A stretch of DNA of 64,000 nt from assembly GCA_965153455.1 (NCBI GenBank), contig OZ234496.1, forward strand, positions 10,749,863-10,813,862, written 5' to 3'. Of this stretch, positions 1-11,450 are shown in pieces (position 1 is the stretch's first letter; each line of letters begins with the position of its first letter). Source of the stretch: Sphagnum compactum. Taxonomy: Eukaryota; Bryophyta; Sphagnopsida; Sphagnales. Under the pieces are notes generated by a model, which made no database searches, was not told where the DNA came from, and saw only the letters and a program-made list of their open reading frames with translations. Made by a program: the position numbers and the translations under genes.

Positions 1-1600
1 ACAAACTCATAGGTTGTATTGGCAACTAAGACCAGCATTTTTGAAGGCACTTCCTCTTTTAAGAATATGTCTAAACAAGGTTCTTAAGCCATTCAGTCAA
101 ATCTTTCTTTATGTTGCCAGAGGATGGACTAAGAATTTCTAGAGTTGTATGAGTTGGATTGGAAATCCCTTTGAGAAGAGTCAAGGATGCAAATCGGCCA
201 CATCTGTTTGACAAGTAGTTTTTTAGAAAGCTAAGTAAATATTTCTTATTATTGCATGGAGGGTATCCAAAGCTTGGAAGTAGGAGAGAGGTGACAATGA
301 ACAAGGCGTGTGGGATTGTGTTGCTAATTAATGAGAGATTGGAGTGCAAATGTAAATATTCTGATAGGATTAATGAACTCATTTTCTTGCTTGTTAAAAA
401 TGAAAGGAATGTCCAAAACAAAGTCCCAAGTTTGATACTCTCCTTGACATGGTGTGTACCAAAAAGAACTTGATTCTCAATCAAGTATGCAAATAAGTAG
501 TGTTATACTTCACCAAACTCTTCCAAGCTTTTGAGATGGCTCTATTCCATGATGTTTCAAGCTGGAGTGGAATGTTCATCTGCTGAAGTGGAAACTTGTT
601 GGAATGCCATGTACGCAAACCACAATAGACCGAATGTTTCCTTTCAATATTGAGGATGGTGTTCATAGAGGAATGCATTATCGTTCTTTAAACCCTAAAT
701 ACCAAATTGATCTCTCTACTGGACATGTAAATTAGTCTTAACTCTACATATTTTGTTCTCCCCCAAAAAAAATTCACCAATAAATTGATCATAGGTTTTT
801 AGATAGTTTTGGAAATTGTAGATAAAATGAGGTTCATCTACAATTAGAGAAAGAAAGTAGCCTCAGATGAAGTACCTAGCCATTTCATGAAGTTTTCAGC
901 ATGTAAGGTATATATAATATATTAAGAAGAGAGAAAGTTGGATCATACTAATGTGTGTAATTAATTGCTCACTTTGTCTATATAGTGTTCAGGAGAGCAC
1001 TCTAAAGTCTCTTTTTTGATTTCTGACATTTTTGACACAAAAGGGCTCAACAATTCAAAAAAAAAGGAAAAGAAAAATATTTTAATTAGTGCTGATTTTT
1101 AAAGCCATTCATCTGTCATAGAGTTTGAAAAGATTGTGATTTTTCTTTTAACTGATTTTCTAATGTTTTTGACACAATGATTTTTTAATGATGGGTTGAC
1201 AAAATTTCAAAGTCGCAAAAATTCAGAAATAGGAAATATATTTTAATTAGTGCCAAAAGCTGTGCATGCAGTGTTGTCTTTCTCAAATTTGTGGTGTTGC
1301 TCAAATAAGTGTGAATCATCCATAAGAATGTTTAGCCAAATTTGACAATATTCAAAATATGAAACTAGAAAAATCTCAAGGACCCTTTTTATTTTTTAGC
1401 CCTGCAGTTGAGGTGTTTTTTTAGCAAATGTGTTTTTTGAAAAAAGTCATTTTCTGGTGATGATTTTTTCCCAAAAAATAGGGAAATTGCAACAGAAAAT
1501 GCCTTTTTCAAAGTGTTGTCTCAAAATGGCAAAGAGTCGCCACAAAAATGAAATAAAGTCACTGCATGCGTGCATGTAGTAGGGGTATTTCATTAAAGAG
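1..1600. other. AT-rich intergenic spacer
   Basis: No gene is visible on either strand. The small open frames here lack recognisable domains and splice-supported extensions. The stretch from about 700 to 1600 is AT-rich with many homopolymer runs, as in plant intergenic DNA. It ends at the GC-richer 5' region of the next gene. Confidence 0.6.
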
Positions 1601-1756
1601 AAGAAAATTGTTATGTTTTTTATTTTCTTTATCTTCTTTTGGGTTTTTGGCTATTGTTTCCTGAGTGTGGTGAAATTTGAATGGATCCTAGCTCGCCACG
1701 CAAACCAAAGCTCATCAAGCTTTGCTTACAGCTCTCCTCTTAACTTCCTCCCACAA

Positions 1757-1800
1757 GCACGCACGCACGAATTCGCGCACGCACCTACGCACGCGACGTG
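1757..1800 (+). repeat. ACGC-rich simple repeat in the PNSB3 5' leader
   Basis: A degenerate run of ACGC/GCAC units lies directly before the start codon of PNSB3, and its last bases merge into the GCCATGG start context. It probably lies in the 5' untranslated leader. No regulatory role is shown by the sequence. Confidence 0.6.
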
Positions 1801-1802
1801 CC

Positions 1803-4507
1803 ATGGCATTGTCGTCGTTGCAGTCGTTCACGCTGTCGTCCAGGAGCAGTGTCTCCAACAATTGTGACAATGGCTTCTTCGTGAGCGTTTTAGGCAGCCG
1901 TGGACCACATCGCACACTATGGCCTTCTCTCAGAAACAGTTGCTCCACCAAACTGTTGTGCGCAAAATCCAATTCCGAGGGAGGAGTCTCTACTTCAGCT
2001 CCGGCTATGGAGGAGCAAAGTCCGCCCATCATTTCGCTTCGCTTCATTGGGGTAAGTGAGAAGAATATATGTACGACGCTCAATTGGAGGAAAATGTTTA
2101 CGCAACAAAAGTTTTTGTTTGCCCAGTGTCCTCCATCCGATTTCTTTAGCAATGCGTTGTAGAGGAACGTTTGTGCCGGGAGACTCTAAGATAGATGTGA
2201 TTTATTTATCGTCTCTATTTTGTGATTCCCGAGAATTTCTGCATCTTGCCCTGAAATTGGGGGTGTGAGGTTGAGAAGATAGGAGCTAGCAATTGTTTTC
2301 AACGACTCAGGGTTTCTAGGGTTCCTAAGGTTAGCAATTGTTTCCAATGTCTAGGGTTTTCAATTTCTAGGGTTTCTAAGGTACTTGTTTATCCTGGACC
2401 TGCATCACTGATTCTATGATAGATGTGATTTATTGTCTCTGTTTTGTAATTCCTGAGAATTTCAGCATCTTGCCCTCAACAATTGGGCGTTAGGTCGGGG
2501 AAGAAAGAGTTCTGCATCTTGTTTTCAATGACTAGGGTTTTCAATGTCTAGGGTTTCTAAGGTGCATGTTTATCCTGGGCCTGCATCACTGATTTTTTCT
2601 TTGAAGGGAATACCTAGTGGGGTAGCACTCCAGCTTCAGAGGGTTTGAGATAGAGTACTACTGACAGGCTCCTTGTCTTTCAGATGTTTGTTTGTCATGG
2701 TAATTAAATTCAAACATTGAGTCCTGATTTATGTTCTTTTTGTTTGCTGAAGTTGTCAATGCTGTAAAGTGCCAGGAGATGGAGGAAGTTGCATGTGCGT
2801 CTCATGAAGCCAGTTGTGATGCGAGTCACACAGATAGACTTGTATTGCTCAGACCTAATTCAGACCTAATTCACTGTTTACAGTTTGGTTGGCATGCTGT
2901 TTAGCCGGAGGTGGGTGATGAAGAAGCAACGACTTCTGTTGTAAGTGGAGAGAATTTGCTGAGGACTATCATATTAGATAACAAGCTGGAGCTTTATGGA
3001 CTCTATGTGAGTTTCTGGTCCTCCTACCTTGCTTGGAGCGAAACCCTACTCTTATAATTGCCCCTTATGGAATATAGAGGGTTTTGAGAAGTGGAGCAAT
3101 GACTTTGGCAACCTTTGTGACTTGCAAGAAGAGTGGATCATGGTCAAAAGAGGTTGTGCCTTTATGGCACATAAATTGAGAGGAGTTTCAAAGAGAATTT
3201 GTTGGTCTCTAGCCATAGCCTGAACTATGTTTATTGACAGTTTATGGAAGCAAGTTTCTAGCACTGGTTGCAAATCAAAGAACTGGACATGTTGACTGTT
3301 AGCACATTACAACTGCACACCCTTATCACTCTCTGCAGATTTTGCAGTTTCAAGCTGACTAGTAGTAGATGTATTGACTATAGGTTGAAGCACCAACAGA
3401 GTAGGAAGTAGAACCTCTTCTGAAACTGTTTCTGTTATTGTCAGGGGAAAGTTATGAATTGTGGAGGAGGAGGCAGCTGTGGCACGTGTATTGTGGAGGT
3501 GAGACTGCAGTTGAACTGCTAATTGCATAAAGTAATGTTTGCCAGTAACATTTAGAGGTGATGGGTAAACAAGGCAGAACATGACTGCATTTTCTTACTA
3601 GGTGTACACAGGTTCTGCAATGTAGGAGATTGAAAAGCATGGTGTGGATGTTATGTCAGCAGATTCTGGAAGGGAAAGACCTGTTGAATGAGCGGACTGA
3701 TGCTGAGTATAAGTTTCTTAAGAAGGTGTTTTCCCCTTTTTCTTTTCCTTTTGGACTCTGGTGTGCAAGTTAAGTTTTCAGGCAGCTTCTAGAAAGGGTG
3801 GCATGTTGAAGTCTCTCTTAGCTTCAACAAGCACATAAGTATGTGTTTGATGTAGAGACATGTTGTGGTATTTTGTTTACCACTGTTTTCTGAAAGTATT
3901 TAGGCAGCTTCTAGAAAGGGTGGCATGTTAAAGTCTCTCTTAGCTTCAACAAGCACATAAGTATGTGTTTGATGTAAAGACATGTTGTGGTATTTTGTTT
4001 ACCACTGTTTTCTGAAAGTATGAACCCTCTTACTGTGCTTGTGTACATCAGCCTATTTCCTCATTAGCAAAGAGTTCCAGTTACTTGCAGATGTGATTTT
4101 TCAGCACAACTTGAACACTAGGTTCACGATTTTAAAGATGAATTTATTAAGCAAAGATTGTGGTTGCATTATCTTTGCAGAAGCCCGAAACATGGAGACT
4201 CTCTTGTCAAACAATTGTGGGAGACAAGTCAAACAGTGGGGAGGTATGTTACATTTACATCCTTGCTGCAAATTGTTGGTTGTTTCTTTCCAAACCAAGA
4301 AACATTCCAAACCCCGGATGTGGTGATTCTTTGTTTCTCTGCTTAATCCTTGTTTAAACAGAGTTGAATGCAAACAAAGAATGTCTCCTGTGTGGGACTA
4401 ATGGCATGGGGCAGTCCAATGAGTGAAAGAAGTAGGAATAGTCACATATATGTTTTTGAAATTTGCAGGTTGTGGTGCAAAGGTTGCCACAGAAGAAAAA
4501 AAAGTGA
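1803..4507 (+). CDS. PNSB3: Photosynthetic NDH subunit of subcomplex B 3 (2Fe-2S, chloroplast)
   Basis: Six exons rebuilt by reading: 1803-2051, 2905-3006, 3445-3498, 3663-3725, 4181-4243 and 4469-4507 (stop TGA 4505-4507), giving 189 aa. All introns are phase 0 (853, 438, 164, 455 and 225 bp). The start ATG sits in GCCATGG. Residues 1 to about 55 are Ser/Arg-rich like a chloroplast transit peptide. Then come FIGPEVGDEE, SGENLLRTIILDNKLELYGLY, the cluster motif NCGGGGSCGTCIVE (Cys123, 129, 132), ILEGKDLLNERTD, and KPETWRLSCQTIVG (Cys165), with a lysine-rich end. This order matches plant PNSB3/NDF4, a ferredoxin-like subunit of thylakoid NDH subcomplex B, used in cyclic electron flow around photosystem I. 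Arabidopsis NDF4 is slightly longer. Exon 4 has a tandem CAGCAG acceptor and ends at an unusual GTGTTT donor. The gene looks intact. Confidence 0.93.
2190..2593 (+). repeat. Imperfect tandem duplication in PNSB3 intron 1
   Basis: A block starting with GATAGATGTGATTTATT and running through GAGAATTTCAGCATCTTGCCCT to several CTAGGGTTT motifs occurs twice, the copies beginning near 2190 and 2418. CCTGCATCACTGATT is also repeated, near 2398 and 2579. The copies differ by scattered substitutions and small gaps, so the duplication is old. It lies wholly within intron 1 and does not affect the reading frame. Confidence 0.7.
3780..4021 (+). repeat. 122-bp tandem duplication in PNSB3 intron 4
   Basis: A unit beginning AGGCAGCTTCTAGAAAGGGT is present at 3780-3901 and again from 3902 to about 4021, with only a few differences. 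It spans motifs such as GCACATAAGTATGTGTTTGA and ends with CTGAAAGTAT. High identity indicates a fairly recent duplication. It increases intron length only. Confidence 0.9.
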
Positions 4508-7033
4508 TCCATGGCCACTATGTAAAATCTCTATACATGTATTGTCACCAGAGGGGGAAATCCTGGACAAAGGAAGGTGTTGCACTGTAGTGGGTTGCAA
4601 GCACTGTTTCTCCCACTTTCTGTTGTTTTCATGCTGATCATGCATATTGATTCATTGAATACTGCTGGCTCCTGGCTTTGACCAGCCTCTATGGCATGTC
4701 AATCATCAGTGTCAAACTGCAATCTTTTCATGTGGAAGAAGTTCAAACAAAGCTTCTGAGAATGTTTCTTTTGAAATTTACCAAGTTGGTAGCCTGGACT
4801 GGGTGCAAGTCTTCTCAGAAATATATATATATTCTACTGCCTGATAAATTTAGACCAGTTTGTAACTTGCTATTCAAGTGGTACCACTATAATAGAACTG
4901 TATTGGCGACTTCTTATCTGCACTGAGTCATTTGGCTGAGAGGAAGCACTGTGCATTATAGCAGTTCCCTGTATGCACTTATACTACCAAGGACATTGGC
5001 AGGTCACAAACTGGCCTGCTCAAAAATTTTCACCAAGTTTTCTGAGGTGTGACAACTCATTGTGCATATCCTGAAATATGAGTTTTTTTTATGTCCATCT
5101 CCTTTAGTAGGGATATCTTCAAATTGGCAAGAACAATTCAACAATTCCTTCCCATCAGAAGTTGAGGATAAAACAATCTTGCCTCTCACAAGTCTTATAC
5201 AGAATACCTGCCACTCATCCAATATGGTAACTGGGAGAGTCAAACACAAAATCTCAAAAAATGGAAACAAAGAAGGATGTGTCTGCTTAAATACTTGTAT
5301 GTGCTTGCAAAATAAGCTGCCACAACACACAAGAACATGAAAAATTCAGCTCCATTATTCAAGGCCAACTGTTCCCAACAGAGACAGTTGCCTCAGAACT
5401 GTGATAACAGAATAGTGATATATCATGGTGAAAATAGTCAAAAGGATTCTGCACCTTTCAATCATGTAACACAACTTCTAAGCCACAAGTGTGGCCCATC
5501 CAAGAATTAAAATAACCTGTGAAATTGTTCCACCTCAATCTCAATTGCTCATACTTTTCATTAGAGCATCCAGGGACACTAAAATGCAAGTCCGATTTGC
5601 AACGAAACCATTGGGTCATAGTATGCACCCTTCATCTGTGCAGAACAACCCACAGCAGCTAAGCAGTTATGAACCTGTAAATTGTCTAAGTATTTCCTTG
5701 TAAACACATTACAACTTCATTCTGGAAAACCCATTCAGAGAACTAAAGCAAACAAGTAAAGCATATCTGTCATCCAAATTTTATACCAACATTAACAAGT
5801 AAGAATCTCACTTTGGAAGTAGGATTATGACTGAACTCATTAACGAATACAAGCAGGATTCACAACATTACTAGCTCCCACCCAAAATATGAATCTAGAC
5901 AATGGTAGAACCCCTGGATAAGAGAGTTCCCAACCCATACCTGTGAGCATTTGGATTGATGAATGGAGACTTCTGGGCCTCCTTAGCTGCACAGACAAGA
6001 CATGCACCACACAGCAGTCAACTCTCTGGAAAACTCCACATATAGAAACAATGTCCATGAAATTGAAGAGAATGCTCCACAACAGCACAACAATGAGTGC
6101 ATCATCCCCTTATGTGTCACTCAAAAAATGTCAGGCTATCAAGATGATCATAAGTCATAGTAACAAACTGCCATAAATTCAAACAAGCTGAGTTCCTAGA
6201 AAAGTTGCAGCAGAAGAACCATCTCCACTTGCCAGGACTAGACTTTCATGCATATTTGGAGACATGTCTTCTATGTGTGAAGAACTGGCCTGGTGGTGTT
6301 TGGAAAGAGGGTTAGAACATGGAGTTAGATGAAAGATACAGAGCTTACAAAGAAGGGGTAAATGTCATCATGGAAGCAATCATCTGGAGAATCCATGCAC
6401 TTATACCTCTGTACAAAAAGATCTGCAACCCTACAACCTAGAGCCATGCTACTACAACTCTGTGTCTAGTCCTAGTCCTACTCAGGGAACTGGAATGGGT
6501 CGGTCCAATGATCCCATGATACAAGAGAGAATATCATAGTGCTAGCAAAAATTGGATGAGAGGTATATAAGTGTAAGAGAACCAGTTGCATAGAGAAGAC
6601 CTTTAAAAATCTTCAGGAAGACATGAACAAAAGATAGAGCGAATCCGAACGCAATCCCCATAAATCTGATTACATAAGAAGGATGGACACGGCGAGCAGT
6701 ACAGATGCAGACAAGGTCAAGACCTACATCGCAGATGCGACCCGGACGAAGCAGAACAAGAAGTTGCGTCTTCCAAGTTTGCAGACAAGAGCTAAAAAAC
6801 CGTCCACCCTAGGACTATTGCTTCCTTTTTAGAGGATCATAACTATGTATCACCAGAGTAATGGCAAACCTAGTGATTGATTGCCCACACCTCCAGCTTC
6901 CCTAGCACTCAAACACCTCTGTAGGCTCTCAAACTTTAGAGCACCAGTTGGCTCCCACCGTCACGACGAGCCCGGTGACCCTATTGGATCCCGTGTTCTT
7001 CAAAGACAAAGGGAAAAGAGATTAGACTCTTAC
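4508..7033. other. 3' flank of PNSB3 and intergenic or intron sequence
   Basis: No confident coding exon is seen on the plus strand. On the minus strand it should contain the rest of the ATP-synthase-subunit gene whose first exon lies at 7034-7163; one weak candidate exon is at 6325-6422. A GC-richer patch at 6683-6800 reads open on the plus strand (from ATGGACACGGCGAGC) and also on the minus strand, but matches nothing recognised. Confidence 0.5.
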
Positions 7034-7163
7034 GGTCGAGGCTGGTGGAGAGCTTGATGATAAGCCCCGTGGTGAAGGCGAAGCCGAACACGAAGGGCCA
7101 GTTCCTACGCGCCTCCGATAACGCCACCTGCGTCAAGGGCCTTCCCACCACGGGTGTTACCAT
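7034..7163 (-). CDS. Mitochondrial ATP synthase 6 kDa-type subunit, first exon (partial)
   Basis: Minus-strand reading from ATG at 7163 gives 43 residues containing ARRNWPFVFGFAFTTGLIIKL, which aligns well with the plant mitochondrial ATP synthase 6 kDa subunit (pattern REWKRxWPFLxGFAVTGxLIxKxTAGL). It is one short membrane segment preceded by a basic patch. The exon ends in phase 1 at a good donor, CTCGACC followed by GTAAGAG. The family continues for about 15 residues ending KNSKFVQxH. A possible next exon at 6325-6422 follows TTGCAG and reads HLFVQRYK in the correct phase, but it lacks the intervening residues and runs to a late stop, so it is tentative. The N-terminal 16 residues differ from angiosperm proteins. 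The upstream GC-rich stretch to about 7350 probably holds the leader and promoter. Confidence 0.72.
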
Positions 7164-7713
7164 GTTGCCTAAGCTTCAGTTTCTGAAACCCCAAAATCCA
7201 GACGCAGATCGCAAACAGAGCGAGGGGAGAACGACAACTACGTCGGGAAAAACTCAGCTTGCGAGAATGTACCTTCCTGGCACAGCAGTGCAATCGTTCG
7301 TGCAGTGAAGCGACCAACCAATCATCCACCTCCTGGTGGATGTTCATCCATCCCTAGCAGAGGTTTTCTTTAAGGCTTTTTTTATGTAGCCTAAGTGACG
7401 TTGATCCATAGAAAGATCTAGGAAAAAATGGCGATCATAAATAGGAAGTTTTAGCCAAATCTGGCTATAAACCAGATGTGTAGTACGAAGCTTTAATCAA
7501 TGTTCTATATTCATGGCTACACATTAAAAACCAAATATAGAAATCTGGTGATTTTTACTGTTTTTTCCTCACTTCTAGGGATGGAAAGCCTCCAAAATCA
7601 CTTCATTTTCGAATTTTTAAGTTTTTTATTCCACTTTTTGGCGAAATTTCGCAACTAAAAAAAAAAGCTGTCCCCTGCATGCCTGGCGTTGTCAACAGTG
7701 TTTTATATATATA

Positions 7714-8810
7714 CTAGTGGTACCCCGTGCCTGCAAGGCACGACACGGCACTGGGAAAAAACTGGGAGTCCAAATAATCATCCATTCAGAACCCCTCAGT
7801 GGATAGAATTATATAAATACATAATATTTCATCCACAAATCATTCCTCCTAATTGGACGGAACTACAAATACATGATATCTCATCCTCATAACCACCCAT
7901 CCAGAACTCTGAGCTCATCCACATAATCACAGAACCGCCGGGTTTTCGTGCACAGAACTGCCGGGTTTCACGAAAACCCGGAAAAGAGGAGCCAGGCAGG
8001 TTTACAATTTGGGATCTGGGTTTCAGGACCTCGACCAGACAAACGGACAGGCGGGTCCCGATCTGGGTTTCAGGACCTCGACACGTCCGACTGACGGAGC
8101 GGCGGACAATGAGGCAAGCTGCTTAGCCGGTGGTCAGTTATCTCTGTGGCCGGTTCTGCCACAGAAAATGCTCCCAGAACGTCGTCGGACGGACGGACGG
8201 ACGGACGCACAGACAAGGTACTTTATATCTTATACTGATCATCCTAATTGGACGGAACTTACGAATACATAAATATTTCATCCACATAATCAATCCATCC
8301 AAAACTCTAAGTGGACAAAACTACAAAATCTTTAATATTTCATCCACAAATCATTCCTCCTAATTGGACGGAACTACAAATACATGATATCTCATCCTCA
8401 TAACCACCCATCCAGAACTCTGAGCTCATCGGACGGAACTAAAAACATATAATATTTCATCCACATAATCACAGAACCGCCGGGTTTTCGTGCACAGAAC
8501 GGCCGGGTTTCACGAAAACCCGGAAAAGAGGAGCCAGGCAGGTTTTTGGGTGGTTATTTTACTTTTATAATTTGGGATCTGGGTTTCAGGACCTCGACCA
8601 GACGGACGGACAGGCGGGTCCCGATCTGGGTTTCAGGACCTCGACACGTCCGACTGACGGAGCGGCGGACAATGAGGCAAGCTGCTTAGCCGGTGGGGTT
8701 CTGCCATAGAAAATGCTCCCAGAACGTCGTCGGACGGTGGCCGGTTCTGCCACAGAAAATGCTCCCGGAACGTCATCGGACGGACGGACTACGTGACTTT
8801 ATATATAAGA
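7714..8810 (-). mobile_element. Non-autonomous Helitron
   Basis: Read on the minus strand, the element starts at 8810 with TCTTATATATAAAG and ends at 7714 with a hairpin (CGTGCC/GGCACG around TTGCA), 8 bp, then CTAG followed by host T. Both ends lie in TA-rich sequence, consistent with insertion between A and T. These are the structural hallmarks of Helitrons. No Rep/helicase gene is present. Inside, a GC-rich block with GGAC/CGGA repeats is duplicated (about 7837-8219 and 8351-8797), each copy ending near a 5'-end-like ACTTTATAT. Each copy carries a perfect inverted pair, CCGGGTTTTCGTG and CACGAAAACCCGG (7938-7950 and 7969-7981 in the first). Confidence 0.75.
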
Positions 8811-8970
8811 TATATATATATATATATAAAATTTTTTTTGGGTAAAATTTAACAAAAAGTTAGTCAAATTTACACTACAAAGCAAAAACTTGCCAAATTT
8901 TCATAATTTCTTTGTTGAAAAATGGCAAAATGAACAACCTACTTGTCAATTTCCCCTTCTCTACATGTAA

Positions 8971-9645
8971 TTTGTTGGCCATGCCTTGTAAGGCAGGGAT
9001 ATCGTGTTGAGAATCAGTATAGTAGCTTCAAGGGATTTTACCCCCTAGAAACTAGGTGAGATAATTCATCCTAATTTGGTTGGAAAAAATTCACTTTGAT
9101 CTTTTGACATTTTGATTTCTCCTCAACCTTCTCAAATGTGCACCCAGCCCCAAGCAACTAATCCATAACCCACAAAACTAAATATGAAACTACTTTCTTC
9201 AAAAATGGTTATGGCACTCATCATATGCAAAATTTATGTAATTCTTTCAAAATCTGACAATATGATTGAAAACATTCAAATACACATTTCTTCTTTTTTG
9301 ATTTGAAATTCTGCACAAATGTGAAAAATAAATATGAAAAGAGAATATTTGATCACTTTTGTTTTGAGAAAAAAATCATCAGATTTTCAAAAAATTGAAA
9401 ATCATGTTTATTGGTTTTGTTTTGGTCATTTAAATAAAAATTTAAATAGGTTCTAGAACATGTCATCAGTTAATGTGAGATCCCTTTTGGGTTCTTCATA
9501 ACTAATGTGATGTTAAAAAATGAAAAAAATAAAATCATGACAATTTTTCTTTTACAACTACCTAGGGGGAAAAATCCCTTAAGCTACCATACTCTATGAT
9601 GAATCTAAACATAATATCCTTGCCTTAGTAGGCAAGGCCAACAAT
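8971..9645. mobile_element. Foldback MITE with about 80-bp terminal inverted repeats
   Basis: The left end (8971-9057) and the reverse complement of the right end (9567-9645) share GTTGGCC, GCCTTG..AAGGCA, GGATAT, GTAGCTT, AAGGGATTTT and CCCCCTAG in the same order. The interior is AT-rich and non-coding. Size (675 bp) and lack of coding suggest a non-autonomous DNA transposon. The superfamily is not determined because clear target duplications were not found. Confidence 0.7.
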
Positions 9646-10005
9646 CAACACCAGTGATGCGCCATAACCATGTCTGTTAGTTCAAAGAGGAGGTCAAAAG
9701 GTTGAAATTATTGTATTCGGAATTTGTTAGGGTTGGTGCACCCTGGTAAAACTCTCAGTAAAATCAGAGAATGAATCATGATGTGGTAAAAATTTCAAAT
9801 TCTTCCCGTCTTCTTATGCTAGTTCCTTTTTTGCAATGAATTCTTCCACTTGTGCCCAAATTATTTTTTTTGGGTGGTTTAGAGGCTGGGTCAAATTTTG
9901 TTGGACAGGTCTCCTTGGCAAGAACTTCTTGTCTTGGGTTTACTGTTTACTATTTACAATTTTACGTCCGTTTGGGACCAAAGAGTCCATTAGTCGAAAG
10001 GTAGA

Positions 10006-11450
10006 TCATGGAGGACAAATTGTCCTATGGTATTGGCAGCATGCCACAAACTTGGCCAGGGCGACTGTGTTCGTAGTCTGCATAAGCTCAGGAACAGTGC
10101 TAGTGTGGGTGAGGGGTAGGGCCGAACAAAAGTGTTCCCTAACTTTCTGTGTATTTGGACAAACAAGAAGCAAGTGCTCTTCATCCTCAACCTTCCCCAA
10201 ATCGCAGCCTCGACAAAGTTTCTCTGCGTATGGCACGCCCTTCCACGCACCTAGCACTACTTCAAGCTGCGTGGTGCCACATCGAAACCGGGCTAGAGCT
10301 TTCCGCAGTTGAACACAGTTGCTCTCACACAAGTAGCTTTCGCTCTTGTACGACATACCTTTGAAGCGCAAGTATCTTGTCTGCACGCTGGTCCCGATCT
10401 CGTGGTTGGTAAAAAGCTTTTCAATGTAAGCTAGTCACATATTATCCTTCACCTTTTTTACATTCAATATCGTGTGGGGAAAACCTGGAGGGGGTGGGGC
10501 CCCAGCCTCCTGGTTGATCGGGCCTCCTATCGTAGATCTAGCACCAACAGGCTGCACTAGTTGTAGTGCGGCCAGCTTAGCCATTTGAACTCCTACCCGT
10601 ATGTTGTGCGCGTTGCACCAAAGTACTTGGCTTTTCGCCCAACCTTTCACCCTTGCTAGACGGGTCGGATGTATGTGCGTTGTCCCAGGAGCTGTTCCCA
10701 GCGGTGGTTGAGTAGTCCTCGCCTGGAACGCATGGGTCGTTGTAAGCTTAGGCGCCATTTCCAACGACGGTTGAACCGGAGGCAGAAAACTTGCCACCTC
10801 TTGGGGCTGATTCTTGGGTAGCCATTTTTTCACGGAGCTAGCCCAACATTTCTTTCCCACAGTAAGCATAGCGAGTTGGGCTTCCGATGCTTTTCCCAAG
10901 ATGCAGTCTTTAGTGACCGTGTTCACACGGTTATAGTACAACAGTGCTTGTCCCCATGCAAAGTGTTCAAAGGGGAATTTGCCAACTGCCAGCATGATGG
11001 ACGTGCTGGTTTTTCGCACCCCGAGCAAGGACTTTAAGAACCTTTAGTACACTACTTCAATAACCTCTATTTTCTTGGAGTCCATCCAAACCTCACAGGC
11101 ATAGCTTGCCGTGGAATGCACCGTGTTGAAAATGTCACAGTGTAATTGGACGTCCATAATACGTAGCTCCACACAGCGGCGGTTTAGTGTGAACAGCGAG
11201 CACCTACTGGCAGCTGTTAAATGTTCCACTACACTGCCCGGTTCGGGGTGGTCTCGAGCAGGATCCCCAGGTATTTGAAGGTCTGCACACGCTCAATAAC
11301 GTCACCTTCAAACACAAACTCTTGGCATGGGTCAGCAGAGTTGAACACCATGACTTTTGTTTTTTCACGTTCACTATAAGTCCACGTTCAACATAGAACT
11401 GCTGGAGCGCGTCTAACTGTTGCTACAATCCCACCTCTGACTCCGGGTTT
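10006..11450 (-). pseudogene. Decayed non-LTR (LINE) reverse transcriptase, C-terminal half
   Basis: Consecutive minus-strand frames keep pieces of one retrotransposon polyprotein in order. Around 11400-11250 is the thumb-like segment with FYVERGLIVNVKK and, after a frameshift, a FKYLGILLE motif. At 11229-11044 is the SYACEVW motif. At 11028-10435 is a linker with a Pro-rich insert. At 10386-10006 is a C-terminal CX2C-X9-H-X4-C zinc motif (CRGC, EEH, LLLVC). Stops at 11043 and 10434 and at least one frameshift interrupt it. The catalytic fingers and palm upstream are missing. It resembles LINE-type elements; host genes do not carry this combination. Confidence 0.75.

Noticed and set aside
1722-1802. 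Upstream in-frame start for PNSB3
   Set aside because: The 27 extra residues are coded by the ACGC simple repeat; the MALSSLQS start in GCCATGG fits a transit peptide better.
6683-6800. Small plus-strand frame from ATGGACACGGCGAGC
   Set aside because: No family recognised and the minus strand is also open; left as unassigned.
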